Below, one piece after another: positions 1 to 6,024 of a stretch of 7,782 nucleotides of DNA. The stretch lies in the NCBI GenBank assembly GCA_035718045.1, contig DASTHV010000043.1, positions 1 through 7,782 of the forward strand, in the 5' to 3' direction. Made by a program: the position numbers and the translations under genes. Below the pieces are notes generated by a model that saw nothing but the letters and a program-made list of their open reading frames with translations, was not told where the DNA came from and made no database searches. How positions within the stretch are numbered: position 1 is the first letter of the stretch; each line of letters begins with the position of its first letter. Source of the stretch: DASTHV01 sp035718045. Its GTDB lineage: Bacteria > Patescibacteriota > Saccharimonadia > Saccharimonadales > UBA10212.

Positions 1-90
1 CGGAGGTTCGGCGTAGCGAGAAAGCGCGCAGAAGTTTACTTTGAGCACTTTTGAGCGGAGAAGGACGAAGTCCGCTATCCGGCCTCCGGA
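1..90. repeat. Hairpin-rich element with terminal inverted repeat at window edge
   Basis: The first 90 bases are GC-rich and full of short inverted repeats. CGGAGG (1-6) pairs with CCTCCG (83-88). Inside, GGAC (63-66) pairs with GTCC (70-73) over a GAA triloop, and GCGGA (55-59) can alternatively pair with TCCGC (71-75). A short plus-strand frame at 1-54 ends in TGA and could be a gene tail, but 17 codons are too few to judge. A dispersed intergenic repeat or a structured transcript end are the likeliest explanations. The element may continue left of the window. Confidence 0.35.
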
Positions 91-125
91 GCCAATGATC
101 TGTTAATCAATTGTCGCCTGCGTTT

Positions 126-293
126 TTAAGGATGCTTTAGGAATCTTAAGTAAAAAGCCAGAAAAACCAACACAATTCCTATGTTCACAATCAATCTTTC
201 CCAGATCCGGTGTCTGAAAAATATAATGTCCGCCACGACTATAGTGGCCACCATCAGCAGGATGAATATTACCAGTACTAGATTCTTTTCCAT
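126..293 (-). CDS. Small two-helix membrane protein (55 aa), function unknown
   Basis: A minus-strand frame runs from ATG (293-291) to TAA (128-126) and encodes 55 residues. It starts MEKNLVLVIF and ends YLRFLKHP. Two hydrophobic stretches, about residues 4-27 and 34-51, flank a short basic loop (FRHRIWER), so this should be a hairpin membrane protein, with the positive-inside rule placing the loop in the cytoplasm. No enzymatic motif is visible and I do not recognise the family. A good promoter lies directly upstream (312-340), which makes the ORF credible despite its size. No SD is visible in the leader (CTAGGCAATCAAA). It is divergent from the PrsW-like gene across a 160-bp gap. Confidence 0.7.
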   Translation of the reverse strand: MEKNLVLVIFILLMVATIVVADIIFFRHRIWERLIVNIGIVLVFLAFYLRFLKHP

Positions 294-311
294 TTTGATT
301 GCCTAGCTTGA

Positions 312-340
312 ACTATAGGTCCGCAGTACTTTCCGGTCAA
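312..340 (-). promoter_or_regulatory. Sigma70-type promoter of the 55-aa membrane protein gene
   Basis: On the minus strand, TTGACC (340-335) and TATAGT (317-312) are separated by exactly 17 bp. Each box matches five of six consensus bases. The predicted transcription start is about 10-15 bases upstream of the ATG at 293, giving a very short leader without an SD. The 294-453 gap also has to serve the divergent PrsW-like gene. No rho-independent terminator is visible in it. Confidence 0.65.
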
Positions 341-416
341 GTAAACTTAAGTGTTCTCCGGGGCTCAAAGCCGCCAAAATGTAGGTCTATTAAGACTTCT
401 GGTAGCGTGCCTGCGG

Positions 417-444
417 TTGTAAAAATGACTGTTTTTGGTAATAG
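417..444 (+). promoter_or_regulatory. Possible weak promoter for the PrsW-like gene (near-leaderless)
   Basis: TTGTAA (417-422) and TAATAG (439-444) are 16 bp apart and sit just before the ATG at 454. The start of transcription would then fall within a few bases of the start codon, implying a leaderless or nearly leaderless mRNA. This agrees with the absence of any SD upstream of 454. Both boxes are imperfect, so this is tentative. Confidence 0.3.
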
Positions 445-453
445 TTATGCTTA

Positions 454-1227
454 ATGTTCATAAATCCCGTCATCTTGGCTCAAATCGGTGTCGCCTGGCT
501 ATTTATAAGATACTTGCGACAACACGACGCCGGATCAAAAGAGCCGATCAGAGCTCTATTGATAGCCGGCATATTCGGGGCTCTGGCTACTGTGGGAGCC
601 TTTTTTTTAGAAAGATGGGTCCTGCCGGACAGTTTAGTTACCAACCCTTCATCGCTGTTAGCTCCCCATTTATTTGATGACAGTTTACTGGTCGGGCTCA
701 TTGAAGAGGGCTTAAAGTCCCTGCCCTTGGCCATATTCATATATAAACGTCCGTATTTTAACGAGCTGAGTGACGGTATCATTTATTTTGGCATCGCCGG
801 CATGGCGTTTGGACTGATTGAAAATATCGGCTATGACCTTTCTTTTGGCGCAGTTACCGGATTTTTCAGGATTCTGGCCGGCCCGTATATGCACGCCGGT
901 TTGTGCGCGCTGTTTGGGTTTATGCTGGCCCAGCGCAAGGTTATGAAAATCAACCCGATTTTTGTTCCGTTAGCCTTTATGGCGGCCGTTTCCCTGCACG
1001 GAGTTTACGATTTTGGGATATTTTATAAGCACCCGGTGCCGATGTTTATATCGCTGGGCATAACCGCCCTGGTGAACATAGGCGTTTTTCTGTTGTTTAA
1101 ATACTCTCGGCGGATCGACTCCAAGCTTGGGCTGAGCGCCGCCGGCGCCAATTATTACTGTCCTCATTGCGGCCGCCCGAACCCGCAGCGGTTTCTGTTC
1201 TGCACCTACTGTGGCCACAAGGCGTAA
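454..1227 (+). CDS. PrsW-family intramembrane protease homologue with C-terminal zinc ribbon
   Basis: This 257-aa polytopic membrane protein has about seven hydrophobic segments and the conserved marks of the PrsW / CPBP-like glutamic intramembrane protease group. These are IEEGLK (E84, E85, K88), a GLIENIGY block (E123, N124), a membrane-embedded H147 in PYMHAGL, and HGVYDF (H182, D186). In PrsW the EExxK and ENxxY blocks and the histidines form the presumed active site; Bacillus PrsW cleaves an anti-sigma factor. The last 25 residues form a zinc ribbon, CPHC (236-239) and CTYC (250-253), probably cytoplasmic, which classical PrsW lacks. No SD precedes the ATG, but this start gives a complete first helix. 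The substrate is unknown. The next gene also carries a zinc ribbon, 40 bp downstream. Confidence 0.85.
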   Translation: MFINPVILAQIGVAWLFIRYLRQHDAGSKEPIRALLIAGIFGALATVGAFFLERWVLPDSLVTNPSSLLAPHLFDDSLLVGLIEEGLKSLPLAIFIYKRPYFNELSDGIIYFGIAGMAFGLIENIGYDLSFGAVTGFFRILAGPYMHAGLCALFGFMLAQRKVMKINPIFVPLAFMAAVSLHGVYDFGIFYKHPVPMFISLGITALVNIGVFLLFKYSRRIDSKLGLSAAGANYYCPHCGRPNPQRFLFCTYCGHKA

Positions 1228-1267
1228 TTTGATTGCTTTTAGCTAAAACTTAACATAAGCTGAATCT

Positions 1268-2311
1268 ATGAAATGTGAAAAATGTGGGCAACCCCTTGTT
1301 CCTGGGGCTATGTATTGCGGGAATTGTGGTGCTCCCGTGCCCGGAGCAACAGCACCGGCGGCCACTAATTTTAATCCGGCCCCCAGCGCTCAGCCAGCCA
1401 TGAACTCGACAATGGCTATGCCCGGACCGACTCCTATGCCGGGCTCGATGCCCGCGCCAGCGCCCGCCGCCCCCGCCGGAGCGTACGGCCAAGTTCCCGG
1501 GCCGGCCCACCCGTTCGAGGGCCAAGTCAGCAACAAGGGCTACATGACAACCTTCTTATTGTCATTTTTCCTAGGATTCTTCGGTGTTGACCGGTTTTAC
1601 ACCGGACAAATCGGCCTAGGAATTTTGAAGCTCATCACTTTTGGCGGCCTTGGTATCTGGGCTTTCATAGACACTATCCTGATTCTGTCCGGTACCCGCA
1701 AAGATAAGTGGGGCCGCGAACTATACGGCCGAGAAAAAGATTTTAAATTGTCGATCATCATCTTCATCATCTTTGTGGTACTAGGAGTAGTTGCCGCAGT
1801 CATCGATTCTGTGTTCGCCAAACCTACGCCGGTTACCAGTACGTCTCTTAACACATCAACTAATCATAACCAAGGCGCCCCAGCCGCGACCGCCCAACCA
1901 ATCGGCTACACCTATACGCTAACCGACCAAAGCGGCAATAAGATGGGTGTTACCCTTACCAAGTTCATTCCTAAAGCCCAGCCGGCCACCAGCATTGATC
2001 AGCCGACAGCCGGTAGTCATTTGGCAGCAGCCCAGTTTCAAATTACTAATAATTCCAGTTCTAAAATTAGCGAAAGCGCCGATACCTCCGCCGTACTGGA
2101 GGACCAGCAAAACCAAAGTTATGATACGGACTTCAGTCAAGCTTCGGATTGCCAGCCCTTTGCCTCTACCGCTTTGGATAACCTGGGCCCGGGCGAATCG
2201 GCTACCGGCTGCGTAGTTTACAAAGTCCCCGACACAGTCACACCAATCAAAGTCAAATACACTCCTAGTTCCGGCTTTGCTTCCGACAGCGGTCTTTGGT
2301 CTTTGCAATAA
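1268..2311 (+). CDS. Zinc ribbon-TM2 domain-DUF4352-like membrane protein
   Basis: A 347-aa modular protein. Residues 3-20 form a zinc ribbon (CEKC at 3-6, CGNC at 17-20). A Pro/Ala/Met-rich linker covers about 22-85. A TM2 domain covers about 90-142, with GFFGVDRFYTGQ and the long GILKLITFGGLGIWA hairpin. A third helix lies at about 161-183 after a basic stretch. The C-terminal about 135 residues look like a beta-rich extracytoplasmic domain of the DUF4352/telokin-like type (TLTDQSGNKMGVTLTKF, a central Q-F-x-I-T-N-N strand, and a CVVYKVPD strand). The likely topology is zinc ribbon inside, beta domain outside. It follows the PrsW-like gene by 40 bp and may be co-transcribed. No SD is visible; TAACAT (1251-1256) could be a weak -10 box. 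The function is unknown. Confidence 0.85.
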   Translation: MKCEKCGQPLVPGAMYCGNCGAPVPGATAPAATNFNPAPSAQPAMNSTMAMPGPTPMPGSMPAPAPAAPAGAYGQVPGPAHPFEGQVSNKGYMTTFLLSFFLGFFGVDRFYTGQIGLGILKLITFGGLGIWAFIDTILILSGTRKDKWGRELYGREKDFKLSIIIFIIFVVLGVVAAVIDSVFAKPTPVTSTSLNTSTNHNQGAPAATAQPIGYTYTLTDQSGNKMGVTLTKFIPKAQPATSIDQPTAGSHLAAAQFQITNNSSSKISESADTSAVLEDQQNQSYDTDFSQASDCQPFASTALDNLGPGESATGCVVYKVPDTVTPIKVKYTPSSGFASDSGLWSLQ

Positions 2312-2339
2312 CGATCCTAGGCTAAAACTACCTCTGTTC

Positions 2340-2369
2340 CAATAGCTCGTTTAAGTATTGGCAATAGCT
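2340..2369 (+). repeat. Direct repeat CAATAGCT spaced 22 bp over the cohesin promoter
   Basis: CAATAGCT occurs at 2340-2347 and again at 2362-2369, two helical turns apart. The second copy overlaps the -35 box and spacer of the promoter that precedes the cohesin gene. CCAATA (2339-2344) and TATTGG (2356-2361) also form an inverted repeat. The placement is typical of a regulator binding site, but no regulator is identified. Confidence 0.35.
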
Positions 2370-2386
2370 AGATAAGCACGTATAAT
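2358..2386 (+). promoter_or_regulatory. Strong sigma70-type promoter of the cohesin gene
   Basis: TTGGCA (2358-2363), a 17-bp spacer and a perfect TATAAT (2381-2386) stand 23 bp before the ATG at 2410. The leader is about 17 nt, A-rich (AAACAAAACAAAA) and has no SD. The -35 box is embedded in AAGTATTGG (2353-2361), the same nine bases as in the peptidase promoter at 5767-5795. Confidence 0.75.
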
Positions 2387-2409
2387 TAGTTTTAGTAAAC
2401 AAAACAAAA

Positions 2410-3693
2410 ATGAAAATCAAACTAAAGTTTACTGCGTTTTTGGCCGTGATATTGCTGGGTCTGGGGATCGCATATGCTCCCCGCAGCCTAGCCACTACCG
2501 GCCAAATCTATGTTTCGCCGGGCAGTAGCTCTGTCCAAATCGGCAATACGGTAACCGTAGCCTTGCGCGTCAACCCAGGCACATCTATTAACGCCGTTCA
2601 AGCGACGGTTGGCTACGATTCCTCGGCGCTGCAATTTTTGTCTACTAGCCTGGGCGTGTTTTCGACCTGTGTTCAAAACAGCGGCGGCGGTGGCAGCGTA
2701 GTTTTGTCCTGCGCTCTGCTGGGCAGCAGTACCAGCAGCGATTCACTGATTGCCGATATCTCATTTAAAGCGCTGGCTGGCAGCGGCAGCAGTACACTGA
2801 GTATCAGCGGGGCCAATGCCGCCAACAATGGGACCTATACCGATCCGTCCAGTGTTGGCGGCACAGTTAGTTTCAGCTCACCGGCACCGGCGCCGATTCC
2901 CTCTGGCTCGGGCGGCGGTAGTACCAGTCACAGTAGTAGCGCCGGCTCGTCGTCCGCTCCGACCCAGCCAGCTGCAGCCCCAGCCGTCCAACCGGCGGCA
3001 CCTAAGGTATCCCTGACTGTCAATACGGATAAGATTCAATTCACCACAGCCAGTTTCAAACTGCACGCCAACGTACCGGTTCAGGCATTTATAAAATATG
3101 GAACAGACAAAAATAATTTGAATTTATCTACCGATCTTAGCAGCCCCAGCCAAACGCCGACCATCGGGTTTGACTCGGCCAATCTTACTCCGGGAACCAT
3201 TTATTATTATCAGGTTGTCGCTAAGGTTGGTGATTCGATAGTAGCCCAAAGCCCCGTCAAACAACTTACTACCAAAGGGTTTACTGTTCGGGTAGCTATT
3301 TTAGACAGTCACTATCATCCGCTAGCTAACCGGGTCGTGACACTTCATTCCACGCCCATGACCGTCAAAACCGACGGCTCCGGAGTGGCTACCTTTACTA
3401 ATGTGGCGCCTGGCCCGCACCATGTTGAATACCAGGTCGGTAAGACTACTTATCAGGAATCCGTGTACGTAAATAACGATTTAGCATCAAGCAAGGGAGA
3501 GCAAACCGCTAGCCCGCAGACTGCTGCCGTAGTTTTAACCAGCTATCAGCAAGCCACAGGTAAATCACCGCTTTACGCGGTTTTGGTAATCCTGGCGCTG
3601 TTAGGCGCGTCAGCGCTTCTATATGCAAAAAAGGGCCAATTTGTCGCTGTGGTGCAGCGTTTACGGCCTCAAAAAAAGGTCGCTTCTACCTAA
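2410..3693 (+). CDS. Exported, membrane-anchored cohesin-domain protein
   Basis: A 427-aa surface protein. It has a signal peptide at 1-29 (basic KIKLK, hydrophobic core, then SLATT). A cohesin domain covers about 32-155, with QIYVSPGSSSVQIGNTVTV, the VNAVQATVGYDSSALQF-like core at 59-76, and late strands ADISFKAL and GGTVSF. A Ser/Pro/Ala-rich linker covers 156-198. An Fn3-like domain covers about 199-290 (AFIKYGTD, LTPGTIYYYQV). A SpaA/carboxypeptidase-regulatory-like beta domain covers about 291-355 (KTDGSGVATFTNVAPGPHHVEY). A C-terminal transmembrane helix lies at about 387-405, followed by a basic tail. Cohesins bind dockerin modules in a calcium-dependent way, and here a dockerin-bearing peptidase is encoded in the convergent operon 6 bp away. 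The inferred role is a cell-surface scaffold with one cohesin. There is no sortase motif, so anchoring is by the helix. The start is supported by the promoter and the signal peptide. Confidence 0.85.
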   Translation: MKIKLKFTAFLAVILLGLGIAYAPRSLATTGQIYVSPGSSSVQIGNTVTVALRVNPGTSINAVQATVGYDSSALQFLSTSLGVFSTCVQNSGGGGSVVLSCALLGSSTSSDSLIADISFKALAGSGSSTLSISGANAANNGTYTDPSSVGGTVSFSSPAPAPIPSGSGGGSTSHSSSAGSSSAPTQPAAAPAVQPAAPKVSLTVNTDKIQFTTASFKLHANVPVQAFIKYGTDKNNLNLSTDLSSPSQTPTIGFDSANLTPGTIYYYQVVAKVGDSIVAQSPVKQLTTKGFTVRVAILDSHYHPLANRVVTLHSTPMTVKTDGSGVATFTNVAPGPHHVEYQVGKTTYQESVYVNNDLASSKGEQTASPQTAAVVLTSYQQATGKSPLYAVLVILALLGASALLYAKKGQFVAVVQRLRPQKKVAST

Positions 3694-3699
3694 ACTGCG

Positions 3700-3981
3700 T
3701 TACTTATCTAGCGGCATACAAACGTCTGAGGGGAGTTGGCCTGGTTTAACGTTCCAAGAGGGGCAATAATAGCCCAACGACCGGGCCTTAGTCTGCCAGG
3801 CAGCCGGTACCGGCTGGCCACCGGCAGTCAGCGGCCTAGGAGTACTAGCGGACCGGCTGGCCGGCTTAGAAGAGTCTGGGTGATGAGCGACAAGCAGCAC
3901 CCACAGAATTGTTACGATTAAAGTTACCAATCCTGCTATTAGCGCCAGTCCGAGTTCATACTTCGCCCTATTCACTACCAT
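3700..3981 (-). CDS. Small single-helix membrane protein downstream of the peptidase
   Basis: A minus-strand ORF of 93 aa from ATG (3981-3979), starting MVVNRAKYELGLALIAG, to TAA (3702-3700). A helix at about residues 11-31 is followed by a Ser/Pro/Thr-rich linker (33-60) and a short extracytoplasmic tail with two cysteines (GYYCPSW and SDVCMPLDK) that may form a disulfide. The frame stays open upstream to an ATG at 4071, but that would overlap about 100 bp of the dockerin region. The start at 3981 overlaps the peptidase stop by only 14 bp, which suits translational coupling. GTG at 3975 is another option. No family is recognised. Co-transcription with the peptidase suggests a role in the same surface process (inference). 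Its stop is 6 bp from the cohesin gene's stop. Confidence 0.65.
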   Translation of the reverse strand: MVVNRAKYELGLALIAGLVTLIVTILWVLLVAHHPDSSKPASRSASTPRPLTAGGQPVPAAWQTKARSLGYYCPSWNVKPGQLPSDVCMPLDK

Positions 3982-5740
3982 AAGCGCCCGCCAATAGACT
4001 GAAGTCCAACAGATTGATGCAGCTATCGCTATTAATATTTGCCCGCCCCAGACTGCCGCTGCACTGCCCATACTTGGAGGCCAGCAGGCTTAGATCCAGC
4101 AAATCGATGTGGCCGTCCTCATTAATGTCCGACGGATAGGCCGAAAAGGCGCTTACAGCGTTGGATGGCAAAGAAGCGTTGGAGGAATTGTCGTAAGCCA
4201 CCACATAATAGCTATAGGTGGTATTGGGCGTCAGACCGGTGTCGCCGTAAGTCGTGTCGGTCGTAGTAGCGATTTGGCTGCCGTTACGATAGATGTGGTA
4301 GCCGGCGATGCCGCTACTGGCCGTAGAAGCTGTCCAGCTTAGGTTTATATGCGTCTGATCGACCGTCGTAGCGGAAAGCGCCGGCTGACTTGGCAAGGCC
4401 GCAAAGCCGTTTAAACCATTGGGTGTGCCAAGACCGCTTGGCGTATCAAAACCGATTGCGGCGTTACAATGAGTAGTGTTTGCCCCGACACAATCACTGC
4501 CGGTAGTAACATCGTGGAAATTAGTCCCGCTAAAGCGCGTGTACGGTACTGTAGACGCGACTGTACCGCTCGGCACCCCACCGGTAAGCGCAAAGATACT
4601 GGCGATAATCGGCGTCGCCAGGGATGTGCCGCCGACCTGATACCAAGTTGAGTTGACGTTAATAGCGGCCCCGGTGTTAGGATCGGCGGCGGCTGACACA
4701 TCGCCAAAGGCTCTAAAACTGCCACAGCCGTTCTGCGCCCAATTTGAAAGGCTACTCTGCCAAGAGGGGGCTGAGTAATAATCTGAGCAGCCGCCGCCCG
4801 AGCCTGACCACACCGTTTCACCAGCCCACGTATTATCACCAAACAGCTGCAAGGTTGTTCCAGACACGGCCACTACGTTCGGGTTGTCACTGGGCCAGGA
4901 AGCGCCGCTGGATACGGTGCCATTGTCACCGGTAGCCGCAACCACGGCTATGCCGGGGTAATTAAAGTCGCCATCCAACGAAGGGTCGTCAGTATCACTC
5001 CCCCAACTATTGGAAATAGACGTGGGGTTGAATGAAGCTGCCGTAGCATCGGCGGCGGCCATACTGGTTAAGTTGGCGTCATCAGCCTCGACCAGAATTA
5101 TTTTGCAGGTCTGGCAGATCATGTGCGCGACTTCTACATCCAAAGCTATTTCATCGCTCCAGCCGGCGTCTGCCGGCAAGGGCGAGGCCGCACCGGATTG
5201 ATTAACCACTTTTAGACAACCATTACTGGTAGAGCAGGCTGGCAAACCGTAATTTTGATCATAATTTTGCAAAGATGTATTTAGGCCGGCCACATCACTG
5301 GAGAAATTACCGGCATCGACAATAGCGATTGTCTGCGGCCCAAAGCTGCCGGGCGCGCTGCAGACCGAAGCCACTGCGCCACCGGGCGTACAGGGCAGTT
5401 GATACGCCGTATGGAATTGCACCGATCCATAACCGCTGACTGCCGGCGAGGCGCTAGCCAATGGCTGGCCGCTGGAGTTAGTACTGATTTCAGCCATGCA
5501 GCGCGCCCGGCCCGGCTTTTTTGGATTAGTGCAGACGTGCTTAGACGAATGCTTGGCGATCATCCGCAGTGTTTTGACTTTTTTGTGGTCTTTCAAGCCT
5601 CCGCTATTCGCCGCTTGCGCCATCGGCCGCACCACAAAAAACCCGGTAATAAAAATCAGGCATATGGCCAACAAATAACCGGCAAAGCGGCTTTTAGGCC
5701 CTGAAGAACTGATTTGGCCGTTACTATTTTGGTAAGGCAT
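3968..5740 (-). CDS. Secreted S53 (sedolisin/kumamolisin-type) peptidase with Fn3 and dockerin domains
   Basis: A 590-aa exported serine-carboxyl endopeptidase. The signal peptide is at 18-43, with probable cleavage after AQA. A short 44-95 region with a Cys pair replaces the long propeptide of classical sedolisins. The catalytic domain covers about 100-450: E197 and D201 in DEIALD, the oxyanion D272 in ATGDNG, and the nucleophile S373 in GGTSLATP. The family's calcium site motif, DVTTG (410-414), and GFDTPSGLGTP (430-440) are also present. Thus every signature residue of the Ser-Glu-Asp triad is retained. An Fn3 domain covers about 453-532. A type-I-like dockerin covers 535-590, with calcium loops D538-N540-D542-H544-D549 and N568-N570-D572-C574-D579; C560 and C574 may pair. 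Family members work best at acidic pH. The start has a matching promoter and an A-rich leader without an SD. The dockerin probably docks onto the neighbouring cohesin protein. Confidence 0.9.
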   Translation of the reverse strand: MPYQNSNGQISSSGPKSRFAGYLLAICLIFITGFFVVRPMAQAANSGGLKDHKKVKTLRMIAKHSSKHVCTNPKKPGRARCMAEISTNSSGQPLASASPAVSGYGSVQFHTAYQLPCTPGGAVASVCSAPGSFGPQTIAIVDAGNFSSDVAGLNTSLQNYDQNYGLPACSTSNGCLKVVNQSGAASPLPADAGWSDEIALDVEVAHMICQTCKIILVEADDANLTSMAAADATAASFNPTSISNSWGSDTDDPSLDGDFNYPGIAVVAATGDNGTVSSGASWPSDNPNVVAVSGTTLQLFGDNTWAGETVWSGSGGGCSDYYSAPSWQSSLSNWAQNGCGSFRAFGDVSAAADPNTGAAINVNSTWYQVGGTSLATPIIASIFALTGGVPSGTVASTVPYTRFSGTNFHDVTTGSDCVGANTTHCNAAIGFDTPSGLGTPNGLNGFAALPSQPALSATTVDQTHINLSWTASTASSGIAGYHIYRNGSQIATTTDTTYGDTGLTPNTTYSYYVVAYDNSSNASLPSNAVSAFSAYPSDINEDGHIDLLDLSLLASKYGQCSGSLGRANINSDSCINLLDFSLLAGAYGSE

Positions 5741-5766
5741 GTTTTTGTTTTAATCGATACCTCTCA

Positions 5767-5795
5767 ATTATATCCCCCGCGCCGCAGATAACCAA
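5767..5795 (-). promoter_or_regulatory. Sigma70-type promoter of the peptidase operon
   Basis: On the minus strand, TTGGTT (5795-5790), a 17-bp spacer and a perfect TATAAT (5772-5767) precede the ATG at 5740 by 26 bp. The leader ends in TTAAAACAAAAAC and has no SD. AAGTATTGG spans the -35 box, as in the cohesin promoter. The palindrome CTAACAGTTAG (5802-5812) lies just upstream of the -35 box and could be an operator. Confidence 0.7.
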
Positions 5796-5801
5796 TACTT
5801 G

Positions 5802-5812
5802 CTAACAGTTAG
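5802..5812. promoter_or_regulatory. Perfect 5-1-5 palindrome between divergent genes
   Basis: CTAAC-A-GTTAG is a perfect inverted repeat in the 134-bp gap between the peptidase operon and the 46-aa gene. It sits six bases upstream of the peptidase -35 box, where an activator or repressor could act. It is short enough to be chance. Confidence 0.25.
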
Positions 5813-5874
5813 ATAGTTCACTGCCGAATTTGCCTGGGCATGAGACGATTTAATCGCAATAAAGGGGGTTTATT

Positions 5875-6015
5875 ATGGCCAAAGATCATGGACCATCCAT
5901 TAAGAACGATAAGCAGTATGAAGGCCTGCGTAACAAGGGCATGAGTAAGCAGCGTGCCGCTAAAATCGCTAATAGCCAAGGCGCCAGCAAGCGCGGCGGC
6001 CAGAACAGTAGTTAG
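5875..6015 (+). CDS. Small basic conserved-type protein (46 aa), KGMSKxRAAKIAN motif
   Basis: The ORF runs from ATG 5875 to TAG 6013-6015 and encodes MAKDHGPSIKNDKQYEGLRN followed by KGMSKQRAAKIANSQGASKR and GGQNSS. The pattern HGPSxKxDxxYExLRxKGMSKxxAAxIAN followed by a Ser/Lys/Gly-rich tail recurs in small bacterial proteins that I recall being annotated DUF7218 or 'hypothetical'; the exact family name needs checking. The core 'M-S-K-x-R-A-A-K-I-A-N' is probably a short helix. The protein is basic and soluble with no export signal, and a nucleic-acid-associated role is a guess. The start is supported by AAGGGGG (5862-5868) six bases before the ATG, a variant SD repeated at the gene starting at 7517. 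Confidence 0.75.
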   Translation: MAKDHGPSIKNDKQYEGLRNKGMSKQRAAKIANSQGASKRGGQNSS

Positions 6016-6024
6016 GCAAAGACT

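Larger units (their letters stand above)
5741..5874. other. Divergent intergenic region
   Basis: This 134-bp gap carries the peptidase promoter on the minus strand and the SD of the 46-aa gene on the plus strand. For the plus-strand gene, TTTAAT (5849-5854) is a -10 candidate but no -35 box stands at a normal distance. No terminator or ORF is visible. Confidence 0.5.

Noticed and set aside
435..677. Plus-strand ORF from 435 (80 codons)
   Set aside because: It overlaps the PrsW-like gene in another frame and has no membrane pattern or motif.
1250..1525. Minus-strand ORF over the TM2 gene (91 codons)
   Set aside because: It mirrors the Pro/Ala-rich linker of the real gene, giving an Arg/Gly-rich shadow.
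3661..3702. Terminator between the convergent operons
   Set aside because: The A-run at 3671-3677 has no flanking stem; no stable hairpin could be drawn.
3982..4071. Longer N-terminus of the small minus-strand membrane protein (start at 4071)
   Set aside because: It would overlap the conserved dockerin codons by about 100 bp in another frame; the start at 3981 overlaps by only 14 bp and gives a sensible membrane protein.
4109..5704. Several plus- and minus-strand ORFs of 60-143 codons inside the peptidase gene
   Set aside because: They are alternative frames of the peptidase gene, rich in Arg/Ala/Pro, with no domains and no start signals.
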